This document shows, piece after piece, positions 35,251-44,506 of a DNA stretch of 46,272 bases (positions are counted from its first letter, which is position 1; each line of letters starts with the position of its first letter). The position numbers were made by a program, and so were the translations under genes. The notes under the pieces were generated by a model that was not told the DNA's origin, made no database searches, and was given only the letters and a program-made list of their open reading frames with translations. Origin of the DNA: an uncultured Bacteroides sp. Lineage in GTDB: Bacteria; Bacteroidota; Bacteroidia; Bacteroidales; Bacteroidaceae. The stretch is from NCBI GenBank assembly GCA_944321495.1, contig CALULP010000034.1:1-46272 (forward strand), written 5' to 3'.

Positions 35251-36090
35251 ATGATAGCTATGAACAGACTTTTCAGCCTTATCTTGATGGCCCTTGTCCT
35301 TACTTTGCAGGGGTATGCACAAAAAAGCACGGGAAAATACGTGATGCAGAGGGACCTTTCGTATTTACATCCCGGTGAGCAGGATGCCTATAAATCGGAG
35401 CGTTGTAAACTGGACTTGTATTATCCGGAAGACAAGCCCGGTTTTGCCACTTTGGTGTGGTTTCATGGCGGTGGTCTGGAAGGCGGGCAGAAGCATATCC
35501 CCCAGGAGTTCCTTCGCCAAGGCTATGCCGTGGCAGCCGTCAACTACCGACTTAGCCCGCGTGCCCATAATCCAGCCTATACGGAGGATGCTGCCGAGGC
35601 CGTGGCATGGGTGTTCGAGCATATTGCCGAGTATGGCGGGGATACGGCGAAAATCTACATCGCCGGGCATTCTGCCGGGGGCTACCTGTGCCTGATGCTG
35701 AATCTGGATAAACGTTATTTGGGGAAATGGGGCATTGATGCCAACCGCTTGGCCGGGGCTTTCCCCATCAGCGGGCAAACCACTACCCATTACACCATCC
35801 GCAAGGAACGCGGTTTGCCGTCGGACGTGCCGGTCATTGATGAATATGCCCCTTCCAACCAAGTGCGGAAAGACGCTTCGCCCATGATGCTCATCACCGG
35901 CGACAAGGATTTGGAAATGCTGGCACGCTATGAGGAAAACGCCCACCTGTATGCGCTGCTTAAGGCCTTGGGGCAGCCGTCAGTCCTTTTCCAACTGGAG
36001 GGTTTCGACCACAACACGGTGCTCTCGCCTGCCTGCCTGCTTATCAACCGCTACATGAAGAAGGGTGCTTGGTGGCAGCGGGGCCGTTAG
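35251..36090 (+). CDS. Secreted alpha/beta-hydrolase (carboxylesterase-like)
   Basis: 279 residues from the ATG at 35251; the ATG at 35260 is an equal alternative. A signal peptide (MNRLFSLILMALVLTLQGYA) directs export. The hydrolase fold shows the oxyanion motif WFHGGGLEGG, the nucleophile elbow IAGHSAGGYLC, the acid Asp in LITGDKDLEM and the catalytic His in GFDHNTV. The HGGG and GxSAGG motifs place it in the hormone-sensitive-lipase/carboxylesterase group, often deacetylating carbohydrates, but the substrate is unknown. Its last four bases overlap the stop of the convergent DUF5686 gene. Confidence 0.85.
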   Translation: MIAMNRLFSLILMALVLTLQGYAQKSTGKYVMQRDLSYLHPGEQDAYKSERCKLDLYYPEDKPGFATLVWFHGGGLEGGQKHIPQEFLRQGYAVAAVNYRLSPRAHNPAYTEDAAEAVAWVFEHIAEYGGDTAKIYIAGHSAGGYLCLMLNLDKRYLGKWGIDANRLAGAFPISGQTTTHYTIRKERGLPSDVPVIDEYAPSNQVRKDASPMMLITGDKDLEMLARYEENAHLYALLKALGQPSVLFQLEGFDHNTVLSPACLLINRYMKKGAWWQRGR

Positions 36091-38369
36091 CGGTTGAACA
36101 GCTCGAAAGTAAACTTGCATCCAATCTCCTTGTACTTCCAGTTGGCAAAGCTCGCGAACACGCCGAAGTCGAAGATGTGCGTGCCGATGCCATACCCCAC
36201 CTCGATATAAGGCTTCAGGTGGGGCACTACCAGTGCGTTGGCGTAAAGGCGTTCGTTGAGCACGTATTGGGTGTACTTCATGAGGTGGCGCATCAGCAGG
36301 AAGGGGGCTTCGTAAGTAAGGTGCCCGCGCAGGTACTGCCGGGACGAGTTGTACCACCGGCGGTCCAGGAGTTGGAATACCCCGCCAGTCTCGTCGTTCC
36401 AGCCCACGGGCAGGTTGTTGCGCGTAAAGTTGGCAAAGTCTACAAAGTACAGGTTCTTCTGGTTGGTGAATTTCCCGCAGCCTAAGCGCAGGTACAGGTT
36501 GCGCATGGGCGTCAATGCCAGTTGCTGGTGTATGTCCACTTCCACGCGTTCGTACGTTCCCGAGTTGCAGAGTATGCCTTCGATGCCTCGTTCCCATTCG
36601 ACGGAGAAAGTGGGGTAGCGTGAATACAGGTTTACTTTGCGCTTCCCGTTCATGTAATAGTATTGTCCGGGAGTATAGGATAGCTTTACGCGGGGGGCGA
36701 AGCTGGTGTAGACATGGCTCAGGCGGCTCAGTATGTCCAGGTTTATGTCGGATTGAAGAGGCGGGTTTCCGGTGGCCTGTTTTTTCGGCGTACCGCTGGA
36801 GGGCGTCACGATAGGATAATTTATTTGGAAGTTGGAACGTTCCACTTCTGTCCTCCGGTGGATGGCGAGGCCGACATCCAGCGTTAACCCGTTCACGATT
36901 TCCCACGTATGGCTTAGTTTGAAGTACAGGTCGCGGAAATAGTCCAAGTGTATCTGGTCGAAGTTGAGGAGGCTGTCGGGCATGGCTTTCAGGTCATCCA
37001 GCACGTCGCTGCTATAAATGCGGTTACCGTTCCCCACATCGATATGCAGGGCGGCACGTTTGGCAGGCCAGTAGTCGAAATCGGTCCGGATGCGCCAGTA
37101 GAACTCTTTTCGTGTGAAGTTGTAACCTATTTGCGGCTCGATGTGCAGAAGGCGGTCGCCCGCAAAGAGCCGGTTGTATTTGAATACCTGGCGGTAAGAA
37201 AAGCCGTTGCTTCCGCTGTAACTCAGCAGGAAAGGGTTGATGAGCGGTGAGCAGCGCACGCTTCCTATTTGTGCCAGGTCTACCGTGTAGCGGCTGGTAA
37301 GCATGTCGCCCACCTGTCCCCAGAATTCCAGTTGCTTGCTGCGCTTTTTGCGGCGGGCCAGCAGGGTGTCGTTGCGCAGGAAATAGTCGGTGTACAGCTT
37401 TTCTTCGTGTTCCGACAGGGGGAGCGGGCGTATGCCGTTGAAGTAAGCCGTGTCGCGCCGGTAGGCGTTAGTGTCGCAACGCAGGGTATAATAGTCGGTC
37501 AGGTCATATTTTTTCTTGCCCCGCCGGTGTTGGCGGTAGGCATAGCTTTGCTTGGCAATCTCGTGGTAATCCAGCACGGCAGTGTAGTCGCCTTCTATTA
37601 CATTGCCCAGAAAGCGGAAAGTCCCGTCGAGGTGGCAGCGCACGGGCAGGAATTCGTCTTCTTTGCCTACTTTGCCCATTTGTACATGGTTGTTGAACCG
37701 CATCTGGCTTGCGCGGCCGGCAAAGCGTATTTCGCGTACGCTCCACACCTCGTCGCTCACTACCAGATACCCTCCCACCAGTTGGAAACTTTTGTTTTTG
37801 GGGATGAAGCGGATGCGGTATTGTTTCCCGCCTTCAAGGTCATGCATGATGGAATCCATGCGGTAGGCATAATATTTCCGGGCATCGGGTGCCAAGGGCG
37901 AGATGAATTTGTCATAAAACAAGGTAGGGGCATAGATGTTGACGTAGAAATACTCGGGCAGGCGTTCGTCCATTCCCCAGAACTCGCGCACGGTGCCCAC
38001 GCTGGCTTTCACTTTTTGGTCGTAAAGGTTGGGGGCGGTGAAGTTCAGGTCGCTGTATGATTCTACCATATACTCGTTTACCCCTTTGCGCAGGCGGAAC
38101 ATGGACGGGACGAAGCGCAGGATGTGGTTTTTCTTCCGGATGTTTACATAGCCTTTGATGTACAGGCTTGCCTTGTAGCTTTCTACGGCTTCGGCATACA
38201 TGGGCGCGAAGAAAATGGCCCGCTCCATGATGCTGTCTGCTGTCCGTCTGTTGGCGTCTGCCGGGTAAGGGTGTGGGGACGGCAGTGACACCGCATTCAC
38301 AAAGGGAATCAGTATCCACAACAAGATTATTATGCCGGCCAGTCGTCTCACGGTTCTATGCTTTTTCAC
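36087..38369 (-). CDS. DUF5686-family outer-membrane protein
   Basis: 760 residues. A signal peptide (about 1-26, RLAGIIILLWILIPFVNAVS) is followed by a region with RTADSIMERAIFFAPMYAEA and SYKASLYIKGYVNIRKKN, the characteristic DUF5686 start. A long series of amphipathic beta strands (about 340-760) ends in CKFTFELFNR, an outer-membrane-barrel-like terminus. Members usually carry an N-terminal carboxypeptidase-regulatory-like domain, which is missing here, so this is the short form. Function is unknown; location is the outer membrane. It has its own -7 element and a 22-bp tandem array upstream. Confidence 0.75.
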   Translation of the reverse strand: MKKHRTVRRLAGIIILLWILIPFVNAVSLPSPHPYPADANRRTADSIMERAIFFAPMYAEAVESYKASLYIKGYVNIRKKNHILRFVPSMFRLRKGVNEYMVESYSDLNFTAPNLYDQKVKASVGTVREFWGMDERLPEYFYVNIYAPTLFYDKFISPLAPDARKYYAYRMDSIMHDLEGGKQYRIRFIPKNKSFQLVGGYLVVSDEVWSVREIRFAGRASQMRFNNHVQMGKVGKEDEFLPVRCHLDGTFRFLGNVIEGDYTAVLDYHEIAKQSYAYRQHRRGKKKYDLTDYYTLRCDTNAYRRDTAYFNGIRPLPLSEHEEKLYTDYFLRNDTLLARRKKRSKQLEFWGQVGDMLTSRYTVDLAQIGSVRCSPLINPFLLSYSGSNGFSYRQVFKYNRLFAGDRLLHIEPQIGYNFTRKEFYWRIRTDFDYWPAKRAALHIDVGNGNRIYSSDVLDDLKAMPDSLLNFDQIHLDYFRDLYFKLSHTWEIVNGLTLDVGLAIHRRTEVERSNFQINYPIVTPSSGTPKKQATGNPPLQSDINLDILSRLSHVYTSFAPRVKLSYTPGQYYYMNGKRKVNLYSRYPTFSVEWERGIEGILCNSGTYERVEVDIHQQLALTPMRNLYLRLGCGKFTNQKNLYFVDFANFTRNNLPVGWNDETGGVFQLLDRRWYNSSRQYLRGHLTYEAPFLLMRHLMKYTQYVLNERLYANALVVPHLKPYIEVGYGIGTHIFDFGVFASFANWKYKEIGCKFTFELFNR

Positions 38370-38382
38370 AGTTGACTGAGGG

Positions 38383-38390
38383 CAAATATA
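38383..38390 (-). promoter_or_regulatory. -7 element of the DUF5686 gene
   Basis: CAAATATA on the plus strand is TATATTTG on the minus strand, a perfect match, 13 bp before the ATG at 38369, so the leader would be about 10 nt. Confidence 0.45.
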
Positions 38391-38435
38391 CGAAAAACCT
38401 TATTACTCTTGTGCAGGCTCCAATGATTTATCTGT

Positions 38436-38567
38436 GCTGCCATTCCAATGCTGCTGCGCTGGGACTACGGCGCTACCGTGCTGGGACTATGGCGCTACCG
38501 TGCTGGGACTACGGTGCTACCGTGCTGGGACTATGACGCTACCAAGTGGGGACTATGGTGCTGTCGG
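38436..38567. repeat. Tandem array, five to six units of exactly 22 bp, GCTACCGT core
   Basis: Units begin at 38458, 38480, 38502, 38524 and 38546, with a degenerate unit at 38436. The first three read GCTGGGACTAYGGYGCTACC plus GT and differ at only two positions. The fourth ends GCTACCAA and the fifth is degenerate (GCTGTCGG). There are no spacers. It fills the gap between the pulA stop and the DUF5686 promoter. It shares the 22-bp period and the GCTACCGT/GCTACCAA core with the array at 27570-27657. Confidence 0.85.
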
Positions 38568-38585
38568 CGGGCTTGTGTAGTGCCC

Positions 38586-40574
38586 TTATTGGTGTGCTAT
38601 CATTGCCGATTGGGGGGCGGCGGGAAGGTGTGAACCGGATATGCTTCCCAAACCGTTTTCAAGGTCAATGCATCCGTTGCTGCACACAATGTGGTAGGTT
38701 CCTTGGCTGACGGGTATTTGGATGGGAAACCGGTTGGCATTCAGTATGACGATGATGTTTTCCCACTCCTCTCCAGCAGGTTTTCCCCACAAACGGAATG
38801 CTACTGCATTGTCCAGTCCTGTAGGTATGAATTGCAGATGTTTGCGCACAAGGCCGGCGTCGCCCATGCGGAATGCCGGATGTGCCTTGCGCATGGCGAT
38901 TAATCCTTGTATGTAGCGGAAGATGTCGTTATGCTCCCTTTTCAGTTTCCATGGTATGGCATTGATGGAATCCGGACTGCGGTAAGAATTGGCTACCCCT
39001 TGCTTGTCGCGCATCAACTCGTCTCCGGCAAAGATGAGCGGGACTCCTTGTGAAGTAAGCACAGCTGTTTCTGCCAGTTTCTGCAAAGCGGCACGCTCGG
39101 AAGGGGTGGAGGCGGGTAACGTTGTTTTCAGCCGGTCGGCCAGGCACAGGTCGTCGTGGCAACTTACATAGCTGATGAACTGGGTGGGCTGTGCAGCCCA
39201 TGAAGAGAGTTCGGGCTGCGTGGGGACGACTGAGGTTTGCGGGTGGCTGATGCCGCCTGCTATCCCGAAGCGCAAGCCTGCTTCATGTCCGGGCATGCCT
39301 GCCAGGAATGCCCCGCATGAATCGTTTCCGAAAGGTCCGCGCAAGCTGTCACGCAGTTCGTCGCTGAATGCGGCAATGCCCGGCATGTGCCTTATGTTGT
39401 TTTTAGTGGCGAGTTTGTCTGCCGGGAGGCGTGGCGTGCCTGCCGCCCATCCTTCCCCATAGATGTAAAGGGTAGGGTCGATGCGGTCGAGTGCATGACG
39501 GACGGCAAGCATGGTGCCGATGTCGTGTATGCCCATTTGGTCGAACCGGAAGCCGTCCACGTGATACTCTTGTACCCAGTAGCAGACTGATTGTACAATG
39601 TACCGGCGTACCATGGCACGTTCGCTGGCGGTCTCGTTTCCGCAACCCGATGCATTGGCCCAAGTGCCGTCGGGGGCTTTCCGGTAGAAATATCCGGGCA
39701 CGGTACGTTCAAAATTGCCTTCTAAGGTTTGTGCGGTATGGTTATATGCCACGTCCATTACCACGCGGATTCCGGCTTTGTGCAAGGTCATTACCATTTG
39801 CTTGAATTCGCGGATGCGGGTCTCGGGAGTGTACGGGTCGGTACTGTATGAACCTTCGGGCACATTGTAATTTTGAGGGTCGTACCCCCAATTGTATTGA
39901 AATTGCGCCTTGCTTTCGTTAATGGAGGAAAAGTCGAATGAAGGCAGTAGGTGTACATGGGTTATCCCCAGTTCTTTCAGGTGTCCGATGCCGGTTTTGT
40001 CACCCCATGGCGAGCGTTTGTCTTCTTCTGTCAAGGCCAGGAATTTCCCACGTTGGCTGATGCCCGATTGGGGGTCCATGCTGAAATCCCGGTGATGCAT
40101 CTCGTAGAGGATGATGTCGGAAAAACTGTGTAACGGTGGACGCCGGTCTTTGTCCCAACCTTGGGGATTTGTATCGCGCAAGTCGATTACTGCGGCACGG
40201 TTGCCGTTGATGCCCACCGCTTTTGCCATGACTCCCGGTGTCTCACCCAACCATTTCCCGCCAGTGTGTACATTGAAAGTGTAATACATGCCTTTCAGGT
40301 TGCCATCTATGTTGAGTGTCCACAGACCGTTTTCACCTGATTGCATGGGCAGAATCCGGGTGGCTTTCCCTCCATGACCGGAATGGTACAGCCTGAGGTT
40401 TACCGCCACGGCTGTAGGTGCCCATAAGGAAAAACGGGTGGCAACAGGCGTATAAACCATTTCTTCCCAATTGCCTTCATGTACGGGATAATTGTCATAC
40501 GAAGCATAAGAGGTTTGCCGGGGGTGGCCTGACGTTTCTATCGGTTTTCTCGTTTTTTTTACATTTTCGTCCAT
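38586..40574 (-). CDS. pulA: Cytoplasmic type I pullulanase
   Basis: 662 residues from the ATG at 40574; the frame is open to an ATG at 40622 (678 residues). A CBM48-like N-terminal domain (about 40-135) contains ATRFSLWAPTAVAVNLRLY. The GH13 barrel has the type I pullulanase signature YNWGYDPQNYNVPEGSYS, region I VVMDVAYNHT, region II VDGFRFDQMG with the nucleophile Asp, region III YIYGEGW with the acid Glu and region IV YVSCHDD. It hydrolyses alpha-1,6 branches. No signal peptide is present, so it acts on internal glycogen or imported oligosaccharides. It diverges from malQ, whose product rearranges the released linear chains. Confidence 0.92.
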   Translation of the reverse strand: MDENVKKTRKPIETSGHPRQTSYASYDNYPVHEGNWEEMVYTPVATRFSLWAPTAVAVNLRLYHSGHGGKATRILPMQSGENGLWTLNIDGNLKGMYYTFNVHTGGKWLGETPGVMAKAVGINGNRAAVIDLRDTNPQGWDKDRRPPLHSFSDIILYEMHHRDFSMDPQSGISQRGKFLALTEEDKRSPWGDKTGIGHLKELGITHVHLLPSFDFSSINESKAQFQYNWGYDPQNYNVPEGSYSTDPYTPETRIREFKQMVMTLHKAGIRVVMDVAYNHTAQTLEGNFERTVPGYFYRKAPDGTWANASGCGNETASERAMVRRYIVQSVCYWVQEYHVDGFRFDQMGIHDIGTMLAVRHALDRIDPTLYIYGEGWAAGTPRLPADKLATKNNIRHMPGIAAFSDELRDSLRGPFGNDSCGAFLAGMPGHEAGLRFGIAGGISHPQTSVVPTQPELSSWAAQPTQFISYVSCHDDLCLADRLKTTLPASTPSERAALQKLAETAVLTSQGVPLIFAGDELMRDKQGVANSYRSPDSINAIPWKLKREHNDIFRYIQGLIAMRKAHPAFRMGDAGLVRKHLQFIPTGLDNAVAFRLWGKPAGEEWENIIVILNANRFPIQIPVSQGTYHIVCSNGCIDLENGLGSISGSHLPAAPQSAMIAHQ

Positions 40575-40604
40575 AATAGGGAAGCCGTTTTTCCTTAATT
40601 TCGT

Positions 40605-40612
40605 TACATTTG
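40605..40612 (+). promoter_or_regulatory. -7 element of malQ
   Basis: TACATTTG, a perfect match, 43 bp before the malQ ATG at 40656. The predicted start near 40617 lies inside the predicted leader of pulA. Confidence 0.5.
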
Positions 40613-40647
40613 TGCCGTGCAATAATAAGAAATATCATACGAATACC

Positions 40648-40655
40648 CAAACATA
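40648..40655 (-). promoter_or_regulatory. -7 element of pulA
   Basis: CAAACATA on the plus strand is TATGTTTG on the minus strand, a perfect match, directly abutting the malQ ATG. The leader would be about 70 nt for the pulA start at 40574 or about 20 nt for 40622, so it leaves that start choice open. Confidence 0.45.
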
Positions 40656-43346
40656 ATGAGATTAACCTTTCGCATCGAGTACCACACTTCATGGGGAGAA
40701 AGCCTCCATGTCCTTGTGGATAATGGAATAGAGGTAGAGCTTGCTACATCAGACGGATATTTATGGCAGGGACATTGTGAATACCGGTCAGGGGAGGAGG
40801 GACAACTTGTTCCTTACCGCTATGCCGTATATTATAATGGTGTATGTGTCCGTAAGGAATTGGGAGGCATTCCCCACATCTTTCAGTATGGAATGGCCGG
40901 TGGCCACGGCAGCATGTTGGAGGATAGCTGGCGCGATTTGCCGGCCGAGTCTTATCGCTACAGCTCGGCATTCAGTGGCGTTTGTGCTTGCGGTGCGTCG
41001 TGCCAGCCGCGTCAGGTGTTTGCTTCCTGCATTACTCTGCGTGCCCTCTGTCCGGGACTTGGAACACAACATCGGAAACTGGCCTTGGCCGGCAGTGGGG
41101 ATGCATTGGGCAATTGGGGCAAGGAGGGAAAGCCTCTGCCTATGTATGAGGTGCAGCCTAATGTGTGGCACTTGGTACTAGATGCCAGCCGGCTTTCTGG
41201 AGTGATGGAGTATAAGTTTGTTGCTGTCGATACCCAAACCGGTGATGTTGCAGCTTGGGAATGCGGGGATAACCGTACTTTTAATCTCTCCCACTTGGAG
41301 GAAATTGATAATTGGTTCCTTCCGGAGGCAGAAGTCTGTTTTCCCGATGCTGTTTCCTGTAAAATAGCGGGTAGCGCTATACCTGTATTCTCGTTGCGTT
41401 CGGAGGGCAGTTTCGGTGTGGGGGATTTCGGCGATTTGAAGACGTTCATGACTTGGGCTTCTGAAACGCATCAGAAGGCTGTGCAGGTACTTCCCGTAAA
41501 CGATACTACCATGAGCGGCACATGGACCGACTCATATCCCTACAACAGCATCTCCATTTATGCTTTGCATCCCATGTATGCCGATTTGCGTCAACTTCCC
41601 CGGCTGAAGGACGAGAAAACAGCAAACCGGTTTGAGGAAGAACGCATCCGCCTGAATATCTTGCCACAGGTGGATTACGAAGGTGTGAACCGTGCCAAGC
41701 GGGCTTATCTGAAGGCAGTCTATCTGCAAGAAAAAGATAGGACCTTTGCAAGGGAAGACTATTGCCAATTCCTGGAAGAAAATAAGCATTGGCTTCAGCC
41801 GTATGCGGCCTTTTGTTATCTGCGCGATTATTGGGGAACTTCAGATTTTAATCAGTGGGGAACATACCGCGCTTACCAGGAAGAAGCCATAGCCGACTTG
41901 TGTGCCCCCTCCGGTAAAGCTTATACTGAAATAGCTTTCCACTACTTCGTGCAATATGTCCTCCACGTGCAGTTGCTGGATGCCTGTACTTATGGGCGGA
42001 GCTTGGGAATTATCGTCAAAGGGGATATCCCTATCGGCATCAGCCGTACAAGTGTGGAAGCTTGGATGGAACCGTATTATTTCAATATGAACGGGCAGGC
42101 CGGAGCGCCGCCTGACGCATTTTCCACCCGGGGGCAAAACTGGGGTATGCCTACTTATAACTGGAAGGCAATGGAAAAAGACGGTTATCAATGGTGGCAG
42201 AAACGCTTTCGGAAAATGGCGGACTATTTTACGGCATACCGCATAGACCACATTTTGGGGTTCTTCCGCATTTGGGAGATTCCCATACATTCCGTACATG
42301 GGTTGCTCGGGCAATTCGTTCCTTCCCTGCCCATGAGCGTTGATGAAATAGAGGGCTTCGGGCTGTCTTTCCGTAAAGACTTTATGACTCGTCCTTACAT
42401 TGATGACTGCATGCTGGAAGAACTGTTTGGCGAACAAAGTCAGGATGTGCGGAATACCTATGTGCAACCCTTGTGCCATGGTACTTACGCCATGCGTCCG
42501 GAGTTTGATACCCAACGCAAGGTGGAAGCCTGCTTTGCCGGGCGGACGGATGAGGCCAGCCTGCAACTCAAAGAGGGGCTTTACGCTTTGATAAGCGATG
42601 TGCTGTTTATTTCCGATCGGGATAATCCGGACATGTACCATCCGCGTATTGCCGTGCAGAATGACTACATTTACCGAAAGTTAAGTGGGGAAGAACAGGA
42701 TGCTTTCAACCGCTTGTATAACCATTATTATTATCAGAGGCATAATGACTTTTGGTATCGGGAGGCCATGAAAAAACTTCCCATCCTCACCCAATCTACT
42801 TCTATGCTGGTATGTGGAGAAGATCTTGGTATGGTGCCCGAATGCGTGCCTTGGGTAATGAACCAGTTGCAGATACTCTCGCTTGAAATTCAACGTATGC
42901 CTAAGAGTCCGCAAGACGAATTCGGACACGTGTTGCAGTATCCTTTCCGTTCAGTTTGTACCATTGGCACGCATGACATGTCCACTTTCCGGGGGTGGTG
43001 GGAGGAAGACCGGGGCATCGCTTCCCGTTTCTTCTACCACGAGCTGAAGTGTGAAGGGGATTTGCCCGACCATGCGCCCGGATGGCTTTGCGAAACAGTG
43101 GTAAGGCTTCATCTGCATAGCCCCTCCATGCTTTGTATATTGACTTGGCAGGACTGGATGGGGATGGACGAGACTTTACGCAACCCTGATATCGAGTCGG
43201 AGCGCATCAATGTGCCTGCTAATCCCAGGCATTATTGGCGATGGCGTATGCACCTTACGCTGGAGGAGTTGATGCAGCAAACCGCCCTAAATGATAAAAT
43301 CCGCCGATTGATTGATGAAAGCGGGCGTTACGAAACTGTTCGCTAA
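40656..43346 (+). CDS. malQ: 4-alpha-glucanotransferase with two N-terminal starch-binding domains (DPE2-like)
   Basis: 896 residues. Two CBM20-type domains (about 1-105, LTFRIEYHTSWGESLHV, and about 125-230, LALAGSGDALGNWGKEGKPL) precede the GH77 barrel. Catalytic residues are the nucleophile Asp in YRIDHILGFFRIWEIP, the acid Glu in LVCGEDLGMVPECV and the third Asp in IGTHDMSTFRGWW. The split of the barrel by an extra segment of about 150 residues (DEASLQLKEGL to DFWYREAM) is typical of plant DPE2 and its bacterial relatives. It transfers glucosyl or dextrin units between maltodextrins, glycogen and glucose in the cytoplasm. It ends at a strong terminator that also marks the edge of the accessory region. 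Confidence 0.93.
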   Translation: MRLTFRIEYHTSWGESLHVLVDNGIEVELATSDGYLWQGHCEYRSGEEGQLVPYRYAVYYNGVCVRKELGGIPHIFQYGMAGGHGSMLEDSWRDLPAESYRYSSAFSGVCACGASCQPRQVFASCITLRALCPGLGTQHRKLALAGSGDALGNWGKEGKPLPMYEVQPNVWHLVLDASRLSGVMEYKFVAVDTQTGDVAAWECGDNRTFNLSHLEEIDNWFLPEAEVCFPDAVSCKIAGSAIPVFSLRSEGSFGVGDFGDLKTFMTWASETHQKAVQVLPVNDTTMSGTWTDSYPYNSISIYALHPMYADLRQLPRLKDEKTANRFEEERIRLNILPQVDYEGVNRAKRAYLKAVYLQEKDRTFAREDYCQFLEENKHWLQPYAAFCYLRDYWGTSDFNQWGTYRAYQEEAIADLCAPSGKAYTEIAFHYFVQYVLHVQLLDACTYGRSLGIIVKGDIPIGISRTSVEAWMEPYYFNMNGQAGAPPDAFSTRGQNWGMPTYNWKAMEKDGYQWWQKRFRKMADYFTAYRIDHILGFFRIWEIPIHSVHGLLGQFVPSLPMSVDEIEGFGLSFRKDFMTRPYIDDCMLEELFGEQSQDVRNTYVQPLCHGTYAMRPEFDTQRKVEACFAGRTDEASLQLKEGLYALISDVLFISDRDNPDMYHPRIAVQNDYIYRKLSGEEQDAFNRLYNHYYYQRHNDFWYREAMKKLPILTQSTSMLVCGEDLGMVPECVPWVMNQLQILSLEIQRMPKSPQDEFGHVLQYPFRSVCTIGTHDMSTFRGWWEEDRGIASRFFYHELKCEGDLPDHAPGWLCETVVRLHLHSPSMLCILTWQDWMGMDETLRNPDIESERINVPANPRHYWRWRMHLTLEELMQQTALNDKIRRLIDESGRYETVR

Positions 43347-43357
43347 GTTTAAAAATA

Positions 43358-43409
43358 CAATAAACACCCGACTTTACATTCTTAGGTGTAAAATCGGGTG
43401 TTTATTTTG
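43358..43409 (+). terminator. Strong terminator of malQ
   Basis: TAAACACCCGACTTTACA pairs with TGTAAAATCGGGTGTTTA (one mismatch in 18 bp) and is followed by TTTTG; an A-rich tract precedes it, so it may act in both directions. Confidence 0.85.
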
Positions 43410-43427
43410 TAAAAACATTAACTTTCA

Positions 43428-44405
43428 ATGTATCCTGCGGTGCGTACGGAAGCAGAAGATGAAGAGAGTTTTCAAATCGGGAGCAGATGGTTCAAGCCGA
43501 ATTACCATGCCCATATCGTATTTGACTGGATGAACCACGATACAGGCAAGAGCCGCAAACTCAATGACGAGGATATGACCGAAATGCAGAGTTTGGCATC
43601 CGATATTCTCCTGATGGAGCGTGGACAGTCAAAGGTCGTTACGGGCAAGAAGCATTTGGAGAGAAATGATTTCATCATTGAGAAGCAGAAAGCCGAACTG
43701 CAACGCATGGATACAGCAAAGCGGCACAAAGAAGAACAGATAAATCTTGCCGAACAGGAACTCCGTCAGGTGAAATCGGAGATACGCACGGACAAGCTTA
43801 AAGGCGCAGCCACCGATGCCGCTACGGTCATAGTAAGCGGCGTGGGTTCTCTTTTCGGCAGCGGAAAAATGAAGAAACTGGAACTATCCAATGAAGAATT
43901 GCGTCAGGAAATTGCCAAACGGGACAAGGGAATTGATGACTTGAAAGCCCAAATGCGGCACATGCAGGAACAGCACGGCAGGCAGATACGTAACCTGCAA
44001 GGAATACACAATCAGGAACTTGAAGCCAAAGACAAGGAAATATCACGGCTGAATGCTATCCTTGAAAAGGCGTTCAAATGGTTTCCGATGCTCAGGGAGA
44101 TGTTGAGAATGGAAAAATTGTGCGCTGCTATCGGCTTCACCAAAGAAATGATAGAGAGCCTTTTGACGAAGAAAGAGGCTATCAGGTGCAATGGCAGGAT
44201 TTATTCCGAAGAACACAGACGGAAGTTTGACATCAAGAACGATGTTTTCAAGGTGGAAAAGAATCCGACCGATGACAGCAAACTGATGCTGACCATAAAC
44301 AGACAACCGATTAGCGAATGGTTCAAGGAACAATGGGAGAAATTTCGGCAAGGTTTGCGACAACCAGCAGTAGAGCCAAGAAAAAGTAGAGGAATGAAGC
44401 TGTAA
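43428..44405 (+). pseudogene. 5'-truncated MobV/Pre-type mobilization relaxase
   Basis: A 325-residue frame. The first recognisable segment, WFKPNYHAHIVFDWMNHDTG followed by KSRKLNDEDM, is the metal-binding His-x-His part of MobV/Pre-family relaxases, which normally has more than 100 residues of catalytic domain before it. Here it begins only about 25 residues from the first ATG, and a stop codon lies just upstream. The rest (about 75-220) is a long coiled coil with many Glu/Lys/Gln, followed by the usual C-terminal tail. The catalytic N-terminus is absent, so it should not nick DNA. It begins 18 bp after the malQ terminator, which suggests decay or imprecise loss of an integrated mobilizable element at this site. 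The family call is from pattern memory. Confidence 0.65.
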
Positions 44406-44432
44406 ACCATCTATATTACTGAATCACAAAAG

Positions 44433-44470
44433 AAATGCTGTTCATTATAGGATAATGAATGGCATTTTTT
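44433..44470 (+). terminator. Terminator after the truncated relaxase
   Basis: AAATGCTGTTCATTAT pairs with ATAATGAATGGCATTT (two mismatches) across AGG, followed by further T residues. Confidence 0.65.
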
Positions 44471-44471
44471 G

Positions 44472-44479
44472 TATTTTTG
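44472..44479 (+). promoter_or_regulatory. -7 element of the three-gene accessory cluster
   Basis: TATTTTTG, a perfect match to TAnnTTTG, 27 bp before the ATG at 44507. A T-rich terminator tail precedes it, so the match is partly compositional. Confidence 0.4.
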
Positions 44480-44506
44480 TATAGTTGAGATTAGAATATT
44501 TTACTT

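Noticed and set aside
38273..38536. Open frame with repeated CWDYGAT peptides over the 22-bp array
   Set aside because: 22 is not a multiple of 3, so the repeat shifts frame each unit and the frame stays open only because of base composition. It overlaps the DUF5686 start and has no promoter.
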